NCBI GenBank assembly: GCA_017521125.1
Contig: JAFXDV010000010.1
Span: forward strand, 62,001 to 126,000
DNA length: 64,000 bases
Reading direction: 5' to 3'
From: Clostridia bacterium
GTDB taxonomy: Bacteria > Bacillota > Clostridia > Oscillospirales > Acutalibacteraceae
The notes beneath the pieces were generated by a model, which had not been told where the DNA came from, did no database searches, and saw only the letters and a list, made by a program, of their open reading frames with translations. The translations under genes and the position numbers were made by a program. Of this stretch, positions 7,839-15,127 are shown piece after piece (position 1 is the stretch's first letter; each line of letters opens with the position of its first letter).

Positions 7839-8840
7839 ATGGATTGCAACAAAAGGCCTGAATCTATGGAGCGTATAACCACAAAAGAGCTTGCAAATGC
7901 GTTTATTGATGAACAGGTAGAATTAGTCAGAAAGCAGGTTGGAGACAAAAAGGTGCTCCTCGCTCTTTCAGGAGGCGTTGACTCTTCAGTTGTTGCTGCT
8001 CTTCTTATTAAGGCTATCGGCAAACAGTTGGTTTGCGTTCACGTTAACCACGGACTTATGAGAAAGGGCGAAAGCCAGGGCGTTATCGATATGTTCCAGG
8101 GCGAGCTTGACGCTAACCTTATTTACGTTGATGCTACCGATCGTTTTCTTGATTTACTTGCAGGAGTTTCTGAGCCTGAGAAAAAGAGAAAGATTATCGG
8201 TAAAGAATTTATCGAGGTTTTTGCCGACGAAGCAAGAAAGCTGGAGGGCGTTAGCTTTTTAGCTCAGGGCACAATTTATCCTGACATTTTAGAAAGCATT
8301 AAGGCGGCAGAAGGCAAAAAGGCTGTTAAGTCCCACCACAACGTTGGCGGTCTTCCTGAGGACCTTAAGTTTGAACTTGTTGAGCCAATTAAGCTTCTCT
8401 TTAAAGATGAGGTTCGTGTAGTAGGTGAGGCTTTAGGTCTTCCACACGCTATGGTTTATCGTCAACCATTCCCAGGCCCCGGTCTTGGCGTTCGTTGTCT
8501 CGGCGCTATCACACGTGACCGTCTCCACGCTCTTAGAGAGGCCGATGCAATTTTAAGAGAAGAGTTTGACAATAACGGCCTTGCAGGAAAGGTTTGGCAG
8601 TATTTCATTGCCGTTCCCGACATCAAGAGCGTTGGCGTTAAGGACGAGAGCAGATACGAAGGTTGGCCTGCAATTATCCGTGCGGTAAATACCACCGACG
8701 CTATGACTGCAACCATCGAAGAAATTCCTTACGAAATTCTCCACAAAATTACTTATAGAATCACCCACGAGGTTGAGGGCATTAACCGAGTTCTTTTAGA
8801 CCTCACACCAAAGCCAATCGGAACGATAGAGTGGGAATAA
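7839..8840 (+). CDS. guaA: GMP synthase, ATP-pyrophosphatase subunit without amidotransferase domain
   Basis: The protein has 333 residues and converts XMP to GMP using ATP and ammonia. It contains the PP-loop SGGVDSS (residues 44-50) and the GuaA-specific C-terminal dimerisation domain (RQPFPGPGLGVRCLG, ending LTPKPIGTIEWE). Standard bacterial GuaA is about 510 residues and starts with a glutamine amidotransferase domain of about 190 residues, which is absent here. Two-subunit GMP synthases of this type are known from archaea, so a separate amidotransferase is expected elsewhere, or free ammonia is used. I chose the ATG at 7839 because GGAGG lies eight bases upstream; the ATG at 7824 overlaps that site. 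A terminator follows at 8894. Confidence 0.93.
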   Translation: MDCNKRPESMERITTKELANAFIDEQVELVRKQVGDKKVLLALSGGVDSSVVAALLIKAIGKQLVCVHVNHGLMRKGESQGVIDMFQGELDANLIYVDATDRFLDLLAGVSEPEKKRKIIGKEFIEVFADEARKLEGVSFLAQGTIYPDILESIKAAEGKKAVKSHHNVGGLPEDLKFELVEPIKLLFKDEVRVVGEALGLPHAMVYRQPFPGPGLGVRCLGAITRDRLHALREADAILREEFDNNGLAGKVWQYFIAVPDIKSVGVKDESRYEGWPAIIRAVNTTDAMTATIEEIPYEILHKITYRITHEVEGINRVLLDLTPKPIGTIEWE

Positions 8841-8893
8841 TATCTATTGTTATGGGGTAAAGTGAAATATCCTCAAAATCTAGCAAAAATCAC

Positions 8894-8928
8894 AAAACCG
8901 TTCTTGAAAAAACAAGGACGGTTTTTTA
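8894..8928 (+). terminator. Terminator after guaA
   Basis: Arms AAAACCGTTCTTG and CAAGGACGGTTTT (one wobble pair) enclose six A and end in a T run. Confidence 0.85.
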
Positions 8929-8959
8929 TAATGTATGTGTTTTCATTAAAACAACTATG

Positions 8960-8999
8960 TTTACAAGTGGTTATTTTTGTGTTACAATAATATTATTGT
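8960..8999 (+). promoter_or_regulatory. Promoter with overlapping palindromic operator before the citrate-type transporter
   Basis: TTTACA (8960-8965) and TACAAT (8983-8988) are 17 bases apart. The -10 box overlaps a perfect 16-bp palindrome, ACAATAATATTATTGT (8984-8999). A repressor bound there would block the promoter. The leader between this promoter and the transporter start is about 90 bases and holds no convincing gene. Confidence 0.6.
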
Positions 9000-9091
9000 G
9001 TTCAAATTGTCTGTTTGTATAGAGAGGAACTGAATTTTGTGGCTAAAGTTCCAAAATTTCTTTGTTAATAAATTCATTTTGAGGTGAAAAT

Positions 9092-10423
9092 ATGTCAGAA
9101 ACTATAATTTTAAGTATCGCCGGTTTTCTTACCATTGGTGTAATTCTTCTCCTGTTGAATCGAAAACTGGCCTCACCTTACGTTGCAATCTCGATGGTGC
9201 CTATCATCACCTGCCTTATTATTGGCAAGGGCGCTTCCTTGGGAGAGTACATGATTAGCGGTATTTCTTCCATTGCACAAACGGGTGTTATGTTTATTTT
9301 CTCGGTTGCGTTTTTCGGCATACTGGGCGAAACAGGTGCGTTTGACCCTTTCGTTAACCGTATCATCAAGGCCACCAAAGGCGACCCTGTGCGTTTAATG
9401 ATTGGCGTGTTCCTTTTTGCCAGTATTGTGCATCTTGACGGCTCAGGTGTAGTTACCTGTATGTTAGTCATCCCACCAATGTTACCTATTTTTAAGCGTC
9501 TACATATGCACAATACTTCCTTCGCTATGGCTCTGGGCTTAGCCGCCGGCCTTATGAACGCCATTCCCTGGGGCGGACCCACTATGAGAGCCGCTTCAGT
9601 TCTGGAAATGGACGTTATGAAATTGTGGATTCCTTTTATTCCCACCCAGATCTTTGGTATGCTGGTTTCTTTGGCAATCTGCATTGTAATCGGCCGAAAA
9701 GAAAGAAAACGCCTGATTGCAGAAGGGTTCCTGTCGGAAAAGTCACAGTTGAATATGGACGAATTTACCACCAAGCTTGACGAGGAGCAACAACAGATGC
9801 GTAGGCCAAAACTAATTGTGGTTAACTGGATTCTGATTCTCCTTGTTTTAGGCCTTTTGATCAGCGGCATCGTGAAGCCGTTGGTTGCCTTTATGGTTGG
9901 GGTATCTCTAGCACTGATTATCAACTATCGTGACCCTGCCATCCAGCGAAAATTACTGGAAGACAAGGGCAAAGATGCCATTGGCCTAACCTGCATCATT
10001 TTCTCAGCAGGTGTACTCATGGGCATTATGGGAAATTCCGGTATGTCTGAAGCTATGGCTACTACCTTGGTGCACTTGCTACCTGACGCAATATCTAAGT
10101 TTATGGCGCCTATCATCGGCGTGTTGACCATTCCTCTATCCATTCTCTTTGATGCAGATTCTTATTACTACGGCATTATGCCCATTCTGATAGAGACTGC
10201 AGAAGCTCTGGGAACAAGTGGTGTCGATATTGCACGAGCATCTATTATAGGTCAAATGACAGTAGGCTGGCCGGTAAGTCCTATGGTTGGCACCTTCTTC
10301 CTGTTTACCGGTCTGTTAGATTTGGATATAGGCGCTTGGCAAAAATACTGCTTGAAGTACTTTATTCTGGTGACAGTAGCGATGACCGCCTTTGCTTGTG
10401 TGACAGGACTATTTAGTTTCTAA
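9092..10423 (+). CDS. CitMHS-family divalent citrate:H+ symporter-like transporter
   Basis: The protein has 443 residues and about twelve hydrophobic segments, with the organisation of the CitMHS branch of the ion-transporter superfamily. Typical features are the N-terminal AGFLTIGVILLLLN segment, the re-entrant motif with SGVVTCMLVIPPMLPI, NAIPWGGPTMRAA, and the C-terminal FDADSYYYGIMP and GWPVSPMVG. CitM-type carriers import metal-citrate complexes in symport with protons. GAGGTG lies seven bases before the ATG. The gene stands alone between its own operator-promoter and a strong bidirectional terminator, directly next to the Leu-regulated acyl-CoA synthetase unit, so another carboxylate as substrate is possible. 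Confidence 0.82.
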   Translation: MSETIILSIAGFLTIGVILLLLNRKLASPYVAISMVPIITCLIIGKGASLGEYMISGISSIAQTGVMFIFSVAFFGILGETGAFDPFVNRIIKATKGDPVRLMIGVFLFASIVHLDGSGVVTCMLVIPPMLPIFKRLHMHNTSFAMALGLAAGLMNAIPWGGPTMRAASVLEMDVMKLWIPFIPTQIFGMLVSLAICIVIGRKERKRLIAEGFLSEKSQLNMDEFTTKLDEEQQQMRRPKLIVVNWILILLVLGLLISGIVKPLVAFMVGVSLALIINYRDPAIQRKLLEDKGKDAIGLTCIIFSAGVLMGIMGNSGMSEAMATTLVHLLPDAISKFMAPIIGVLTIPLSILFDADSYYYGIMPILIETAEALGTSGVDIARASIIGQMTVGWPVSPMVGTFFLFTGLLDLDIGAWQKYCLKYFILVTVAMTAFACVTGLFSF

Positions 10424-10443
10424 TTACGCAAGAAGTCAAAATT

Positions 10444-10478
10444 AAAGAGCGATTAGATTTCTTCTAATCGCTCTTTTT
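10444..10478. terminator. Bidirectional terminator between convergent genes
   Basis: Arms AAAGAGCGATTAGA and TCTAATCGCTCTTT pair perfectly and are flanked by T on the plus strand and A on the other side. It serves both the transporter and the convergent TIM-barrel acyl-CoA synthetase gene. Confidence 0.9.
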
Positions 10479-10484
10479 GTGCTT

Positions 10485-12992
10485 TTATTTGCCGTTTCCT
10501 GCGGTGTTGGAGCCGTCGCCTGTAAGGCCTAATTCCTTTGCCGCTTGTTCACGCATTTTGTATTTTAAAATTTTACCTGCGGCATTCATTGGGAAGGAGT
10601 CAACAAAGGAGATGTATTTTGGCACCTTGTGTCTTGCCATACTCGCCTTTATATAGTCGGTCATTTGTTCCTCGGTCACGCTGCCCTTTTCTTTAAGGAT
10701 AATGCAAGCCATTATCTCTTCGCCGTATTTTTTATCAGGAACACCTATAACCTGAACGTCAGAAACTGCAGGGTGGGTATAGATAAACTCCTCAATTTCT
10801 TTAGGATAAATATTTTCGCCGCCTCTGATAATCATATCCTTAAGACGTCCTGTAATACGATAGTTACCCTCTTCATCTCGACAAGCAAGGTCGCCTGAAT
10901 GGAGCCAACCTTCAGAGTCCACGGTGTCCTTGGTTGCCTGAGGCATTTTATAGTAACCCTTCATTGTATTATATCCCTTGGAGCAGAACTCTCCGTTTAC
11001 ACCATCAGGCACTTCAAGGCCTGTTTCGGGGTCGATGATTTTACAACGAACGTGGGGGAAAGCGTAGCCGACTGTATCGGTTCTGACCTCTAAGCTATCT
11101 GTCCAGGCAGACATTGTAGAACCCGGCGCAGACTCGGTTTGGCCGTAAACACTGACAATTCCCGTCATATTCATTTCATCAGGTCTTGCCGCTCGGCGCA
11201 TAAGCTCAGGTGGGCAACCAGCACCTGCCATAATGCCTGTTCGCATATGTGAAAAGTCGGTCTTGCGATAATCAGGGTGGTTAAACATAGCGATAAACAT
11301 TGTGGGAACACCGTTAAAGCAGGTGATTTTCTCCTGATTAATACAAGCAAGTGACTGCTTTGCAGAGAAGTACGGAAGAGGGCAAATGGTGGCTCCGTGG
11401 GTGAGCGATGAGGTCATAGAAAGCACCATTCCGAAACAGTGGAACATCGGCACCTGAATCATCATTCTGTCGGCGGTGGAAAGGCCCATTCGGTCTCCTA
11501 TACATTTACCGTTATTTACTACGTTATAGTGGGTGAGCATTACTCCCTTAGGGAAGCCGGTAGTGCCTGAGGTGTACTGCATATTGCAGACGTCGTCAGG
11601 TCTTACCGCCGCCGCCATCTGAGCAACTGTTTCCTTGCTCACCATCTCGGCACGATCCATAGCGCCGCTAAAGGTTAATGCCCCGTCCATTTTAAAGCCA
11701 ACGGTAATTACGTTGCGCAAAAAGGGCAAACGCTTACAGTGGAGAGCTTCTCCCGGTTTTGAGTTTTTCATTTCAGGACAAAGCTCACTGATAATAGTTT
11801 TATAATTTGAGTCAAGACAGCTCTCAATCATAATAAGGGTATGGGTGTCCGACTGTCGCAGCAGATACTCCGCCTCGTGAATTTTGTAGGCGGTATTGAC
11901 GGTTACCAAAACTGCCCCAATTTTTGTTGTTGCCCAAAAGGCAATATACCACTCGGGCACGTTGGTCGCCCAAACGGCCACCTTGCTTCCCGCCTTTACT
12001 CCAAGGGAAACGAGGGCACGTGCGAAGGTGTCTACATCCTCTCGAAACTCTTTATATGTACGGGTGTAGTCAAGGGTGGTATATTTAATGGCGTACTGGT
12101 CAGGGAACTCCTCTGCCATACGGTCCAAAACCTGAGAGAAGGTTAAATCAATGAGCTCATCCTTTTTCCAGACGTACTGTCCTGTGCCGTCGTGGTTAAA
12201 GTAGAGACTTTTCTTCTTTCCTCTTGGGTTTTCAAAGCGGTTCATATAATTTATGAAATATGGGAAAATGATTTCAAGGTCACTTAAATCCTCAATCCAC
12301 TCAGGCTTCCACTCAAGAGAAATAAAGCCGTTGTAGTTAACTGAGGAAAGAGCCAACATAAAATCTTCTATTGGCGCAGTACCCTCGCCGATTAAATCGT
12401 ATTCTCCGTCATCCTTTGAATCACGAAGATGAACATGGCGAACATAGTCGCCCAAATTTTTAATGGTGGTGTCTGCCTTTTCCCCAAAATCTCTGAAAGG
12501 ATGATGGACGTCCCACAAAACCGCCAACTCATCACTTGCAAATTCGTCTAAAAGCTTTCTGAGTCTTTCGGTGTTGGCATAAATGCCGCTTGTTTTAATT
12601 AAAACGGTTAGGTCGTTTTCTTTGGCGGCAACAATAATCTTTGAAAGATTTTCTTTAACTCTATCCTCGTTTTCGGTTAAGGCAACCACGGCCACGTAAG
12701 GAACCCTTGCGTTACGGGCGGCTTCTATTAAAACTTTCAAAAAGCTTAAATCCTCATTAAGCGAAATATCATATGAGGTATCAAAACAAGGAATGGTTAT
12801 ATTTTTTTCTTTTAACTGTCGCACGGTGGATGCTACGTTATATTTATGAAAAGGTCCACTTTTATCAAGCATTGGGTCGAACTTTGGCAAATTGTAAACT
12901 TCAATTCCGCTAAAGCCCATTTCGCTTGCCACCGCAACGGTATCGTCCCAATTTAAATCGGACCAACCACGTGTGGAAAAGGAAAGGTTCAT
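10485..12992 (-). CDS. Sugar-isomerase-like TIM barrel fused to AMP-forming acyl-CoA synthetase
   Basis: The 835-residue protein is a fusion. Residues 1 to about 262 resemble xylose-isomerase-like TIM barrels (AP-endonuclease-2/Hyi type), with LWDVHHPF, HVHLRDS and ISLEWKPEW supplying metal ligands. The usual first glutamate appears replaced by lysine in VLIKTSG. Residues from about 280 form a complete acyl-CoA synthetase with YTSGTTGFPKG near 475, YGQTES, SGDLACRDEEG and the catalytic lysine in AAGKILKYK (about 807). It would activate a carboxylic acid to its CoA ester. The ATG overlaps the stop of the LeuA-like gene as ATGA, with GAGGAGG upstream, so both lie under the leucine T-box. By analogy with the Ile and Val units I infer isovalerate as substrate. 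I do not know the barrel's role. Confidence 0.85.
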   Translation of the reverse strand: MNLSFSTRGWSDLNWDDTVAVASEMGFSGIEVYNLPKFDPMLDKSGPFHKYNVASTVRQLKEKNITIPCFDTSYDISLNEDLSFLKVLIEAARNARVPYVAVVALTENEDRVKENLSKIIVAAKENDLTVLIKTSGIYANTERLRKLLDEFASDELAVLWDVHHPFRDFGEKADTTIKNLGDYVRHVHLRDSKDDGEYDLIGEGTAPIEDFMLALSSVNYNGFISLEWKPEWIEDLSDLEIIFPYFINYMNRFENPRGKKKSLYFNHDGTGQYVWKKDELIDLTFSQVLDRMAEEFPDQYAIKYTTLDYTRTYKEFREDVDTFARALVSLGVKAGSKVAVWATNVPEWYIAFWATTKIGAVLVTVNTAYKIHEAEYLLRQSDTHTLIMIESCLDSNYKTIISELCPEMKNSKPGEALHCKRLPFLRNVITVGFKMDGALTFSGAMDRAEMVSKETVAQMAAAVRPDDVCNMQYTSGTTGFPKGVMLTHYNVVNNGKCIGDRMGLSTADRMMIQVPMFHCFGMVLSMTSSLTHGATICPLPYFSAKQSLACINQEKITCFNGVPTMFIAMFNHPDYRKTDFSHMRTGIMAGAGCPPELMRRAARPDEMNMTGIVSVYGQTESAPGSTMSAWTDSLEVRTDTVGYAFPHVRCKIIDPETGLEVPDGVNGEFCSKGYNTMKGYYKMPQATKDTVDSEGWLHSGDLACRDEEGNYRITGRLKDMIIRGGENIYPKEIEEFIYTHPAVSDVQVIGVPDKKYGEEIMACIILKEKGSVTEEQMTDYIKASMARHKVPKYISFVDSFPMNAAGKILKYKMREQAAKELGLTGDGSNTAGNGK

Positions 12993-14401
12993 ATTTCATC
13001 CTCCTCATAAACAATTTTGTTTAGTGCGTTTATATAAGCGTTAATACCTGCGCATATAATATCGGTAGAGATACCACGGCCTGAATATAATTTTCCGCCG
13101 TTTCTGAGTCTAACAATTGTCTGGCCCATAGCCTCTCTTCCCTCGGTTACGGCTTTTAATTGGAAGTCATCAAGCTCGTAGTGGCGACCTGTTATGCTTT
13201 CTATTGCAAGAAATGCCGCATCAATTGGTCCGTCGCCTATGCAAACTCCCTCTAAAATTTGGCCGTTCTTCTTTAGTTTCATATGTGCGGTAGAAGAAAT
13301 GGTGTTACCTGAATTTATAACAAAGGTTTCAAGCTGATAGGTAGGTGGCACCTGCATTGCCGCAGAGGCAACGATAGCATCTAACTCACGAATGCTTACC
13401 TGTTCTTTTTTGTCAGCAATTTTGCGAAATGCTTCTACAACCTTTGGTCTGTCTTCTTCTGAAAGATCGTAGCCTAAGGTTTCTACCGCCTTTAATACAG
13501 ACTCCGCCTCATCGTGTACTGTCAGATAAAGGTCTTCATCATCTGCACGGACTCCGCTATCAAAAGGAGAGGTCTTTTTGCGCTCGGTTTCGCACATCCA
13601 GGTAATCTGTCCCATTATGCGACTGAGTTGTGATACAGAAATATCAGTGGTAATATCCATTGCCGCACTTCTTGTGCTAATTATTTTGGCAACGTTGGAA
13701 AGGGATGCGGTGCCTTGGAAGTGTGCGGCAGCCTTAATTTCGGTTGCTCCCTGCATAATTGCCGCTATAGCACAGGCATCGGCTAAAAACAGTTCGTTGT
13801 TGCAGCACACGCCTAAACTAACCTCTTTTAAAGCAGGGGTCGAAGCTTTGAGGTTTGAAATAAACTCTCCAAACTCCTCAGGAAGCATTGTTCCTGCTGT
13901 GTCGCATACTGTAACTGTGGTAGCACCTGCATTTACAGCGGTGGTTATTGCGCTGCTTAAAAAAGAGGCGTCACTTCTTGTTGCATCGTCAGCAACAAAC
14001 TCAACATCGTTACATAATGCCTTACAGTTGCTAACACTTTCCTTAATGTCTTCTAAAACTGCCTCAGGCTTTTTATGATACAAATACTCCATTTGTACCG
14101 AAGATGCAGGAGCGCAAACCTGTAAACGTGGTTTTTTTGCTTCTTTTAAAGCGTTCCACACTGTATTGATGTTTTCGTTATTAAGCGCCACGGGAACGGC
14201 AACTACGCTATTCATTACGGCGGCGGCTATAGATTTAACCCTTAATGCATCGGTTCTTGAGTTTCCTACTCCCTCAAGCTCGATAACCGAGGTGCCTAGA
14301 CTGTCAAGCAGCTTTGCAAGTTCAATTTTTTCACGGAAGGATAATGTTGCTCCTTCGGTCATATACTTCATTGTAACATCACTGATTTTAATTTGTTTCA
14401 T
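12989..14401 (-). CDS. 2-isopropylmalate synthase homologue with degenerate active site and intact LeuA regulatory domain
   Basis: The protein has 470 residues. Residues 1 to about 270 are a DRE-TIM (HMGL-like) barrel and about 350-465 are a LeuA dimer/allosteric domain with GDGPIDAAF and GRGISTDII. In real LeuA the opening DTTLRDG, the HTHDD pair, NGIGERAGN and SSGIHQDG form the metal and ketoacid site. Here these read DVTMKYM, CCNNE (residues 199-203), HFQGTASLSN and DSGVRADD, so the Arg, Asp and both metal-binding His are lost. Normal condensation of acetyl-CoA with ketoisovalerate is unlikely; a leucine sensor or changed activity is plausible. I chose the ATG at 14401, six bases after GAGGTG. 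It is preceded by a Leu-type T-box and coupled to the downstream synthetase. Confidence 0.85.
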   Translation of the reverse strand: MKQIKISDVTMKYMTEGATLSFREKIELAKLLDSLGTSVIELEGVGNSRTDALRVKSIAAAVMNSVVAVPVALNNENINTVWNALKEAKKPRLQVCAPASSVQMEYLYHKKPEAVLEDIKESVSNCKALCNDVEFVADDATRSDASFLSSAITTAVNAGATTVTVCDTAGTMLPEEFGEFISNLKASTPALKEVSLGVCCNNELFLADACAIAAIMQGATEIKAAAHFQGTASLSNVAKIISTRSAAMDITTDISVSQLSRIMGQITWMCETERKKTSPFDSGVRADDEDLYLTVHDEAESVLKAVETLGYDLSEEDRPKVVEAFRKIADKKEQVSIRELDAIVASAAMQVPPTYQLETFVINSGNTISSTAHMKLKKNGQILEGVCIGDGPIDAAFLAIESITGRHYELDDFQLKAVTEGREAMGQTIVRLRNGGKLYSGRGISTDIICAGINAYINALNKIVYEEDEI

Positions 14402-14420
14402 ACTTGTCACCTCTTAGTAA

Positions 14421-14735
14421 AATAAAAAGCCCTGAGGCAATTAGCCTCAGGGACGAAAACTTAAAATTTCGCGGTACCACCCTGCTTACCCACCTAAAAA
14501 GGCGAGTCACTCAAACAGCTTCTAACAAAGCCTTGCCCGTAACGGAGGCCGCCGTGTTTCATTACTTGCTATAGCCAAAGCATTCAAACCCGAATCAGAT
14601 TTTGGGATAAGGTTTTCACGAAACCAACTCAGGAAGGAGACTGTTTATCTTTTTGCATCGGTTCGCACCAACCACCGACTCTCTGAAGCGAATTTTAATA
14701 AACAGAGTTTCCGTCAACGTTATTTTATATGGTAT
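14421..14735 (-). promoter_or_regulatory. T-box leader with Leu (CUC) specifier
   Basis: On the minus strand the leader has the distal Stem I motif CAGAGAG...GGTTGGTGCGA, the T-box AGGGTGGTACCGCGA (14483-14469) and a terminator CCCTGAGGC/GCCTCAGGG with T tail (14421-14453). Stem I pairs as GGAA/UUCC and CUGUUUAU/AUAAACAG, with loop ACU on one side and UCUCC on the other. The central triplet of UCUCC is CUC, a leucine codon (14639-14637). The base after it is C, whereas a purine is usual. UGGU in the T-box pairs with an ACCA tRNA end, as in tRNA-Leu. Uncharged tRNA-Leu should switch the downstream pair on. Confidence 0.88.
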
Positions 14736-14743
14736 ATGTGAGA

Positions 14744-14772
14744 ATTTAACCATAAAATTGAGCATTTGTCAA
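14744..14772 (-). promoter_or_regulatory. Promoter of the Leu T-box unit
   Basis: On the minus strand TTGACA and TTAAAT are 17 bases apart, just upstream of Stem I. Confidence 0.6.
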
Positions 14773-14801
14773 GAAAAACTTAAAAATTTTTTAAAAAATG
14801 T

Positions 14802-14830
14802 TTGACAAACGCAAAAAAATATGTTAAAGT
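14802..14830 (+). promoter_or_regulatory. Promoter of the Ile T-box unit
   Basis: TTGACA and TAAAGT are 17 bases apart, about 20 bases before Stem I. It points away from the Leu T-box promoter, with about 30 bases between the two -35 boxes. Confidence 0.65.
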
Positions 14831-14836
14831 ATGAAA

Positions 14837-15108
14837 AAGTTATTTAAAAGCTGTGACGAAGACGGCAAGGTTTTAAGGTCTACAGAGAGTCGACGGGTGG
14901 TGCGAGTCGACGACGGATAAACCAATTTGCCCATCACTTCCGAGCCGGTTGGCCGAGTATATTTTTACCAGGTCTTCCCGTTTGCCTGCGTTAAAGGATA
15001 GGGCTTACTAAAGAGCCTGAAGTGACGGCATTCTTGCCGTAATTTGAGTGGTACCACGGGTATTAAATTTACTCGCCTCAAGATTTTTCTTGAGGCGATT
15101 TTTTATTT
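14837..15108 (+). promoter_or_regulatory. T-box leader with Ile (AUC) specifier
   Basis: The leader has the distal Stem I motif CAGAGAG...GGGTGGTGCGA, the T-box motif GAGTGGTACCACGGG (15046-15060) and a terminator TCGCCTCAAGA/TCTTGAGGCGA followed by T (15073-15108). Stem I pairs as GAAG/CUUC and GGCAAG/UUUGCC, leaving CAUCA on the 3' side of the specifier loop. Its central triplet is AUC (14933-14935), an isoleucine codon, followed by A as is usual. UGGU matches an ACCA tRNA end. It controls the first XRE-cupin-synthetase gene. Confidence 0.88.
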
Positions 15109-15127
15109 TCCGGAAAGGATGAAAATT

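Noticed and set aside
9041-9070. Nine-codon GTG frame before the citrate-type transporter
   Set aside because: Too short and without a convincing ribosome binding site or link to an attenuator.
15044-15127. Longer N-terminus for the first XRE-cupin-synthetase
   Set aside because: It would translate the T-box and terminator hairpin; the ATG at 15128 has a proper ribosome binding site and starts at the conserved domain.
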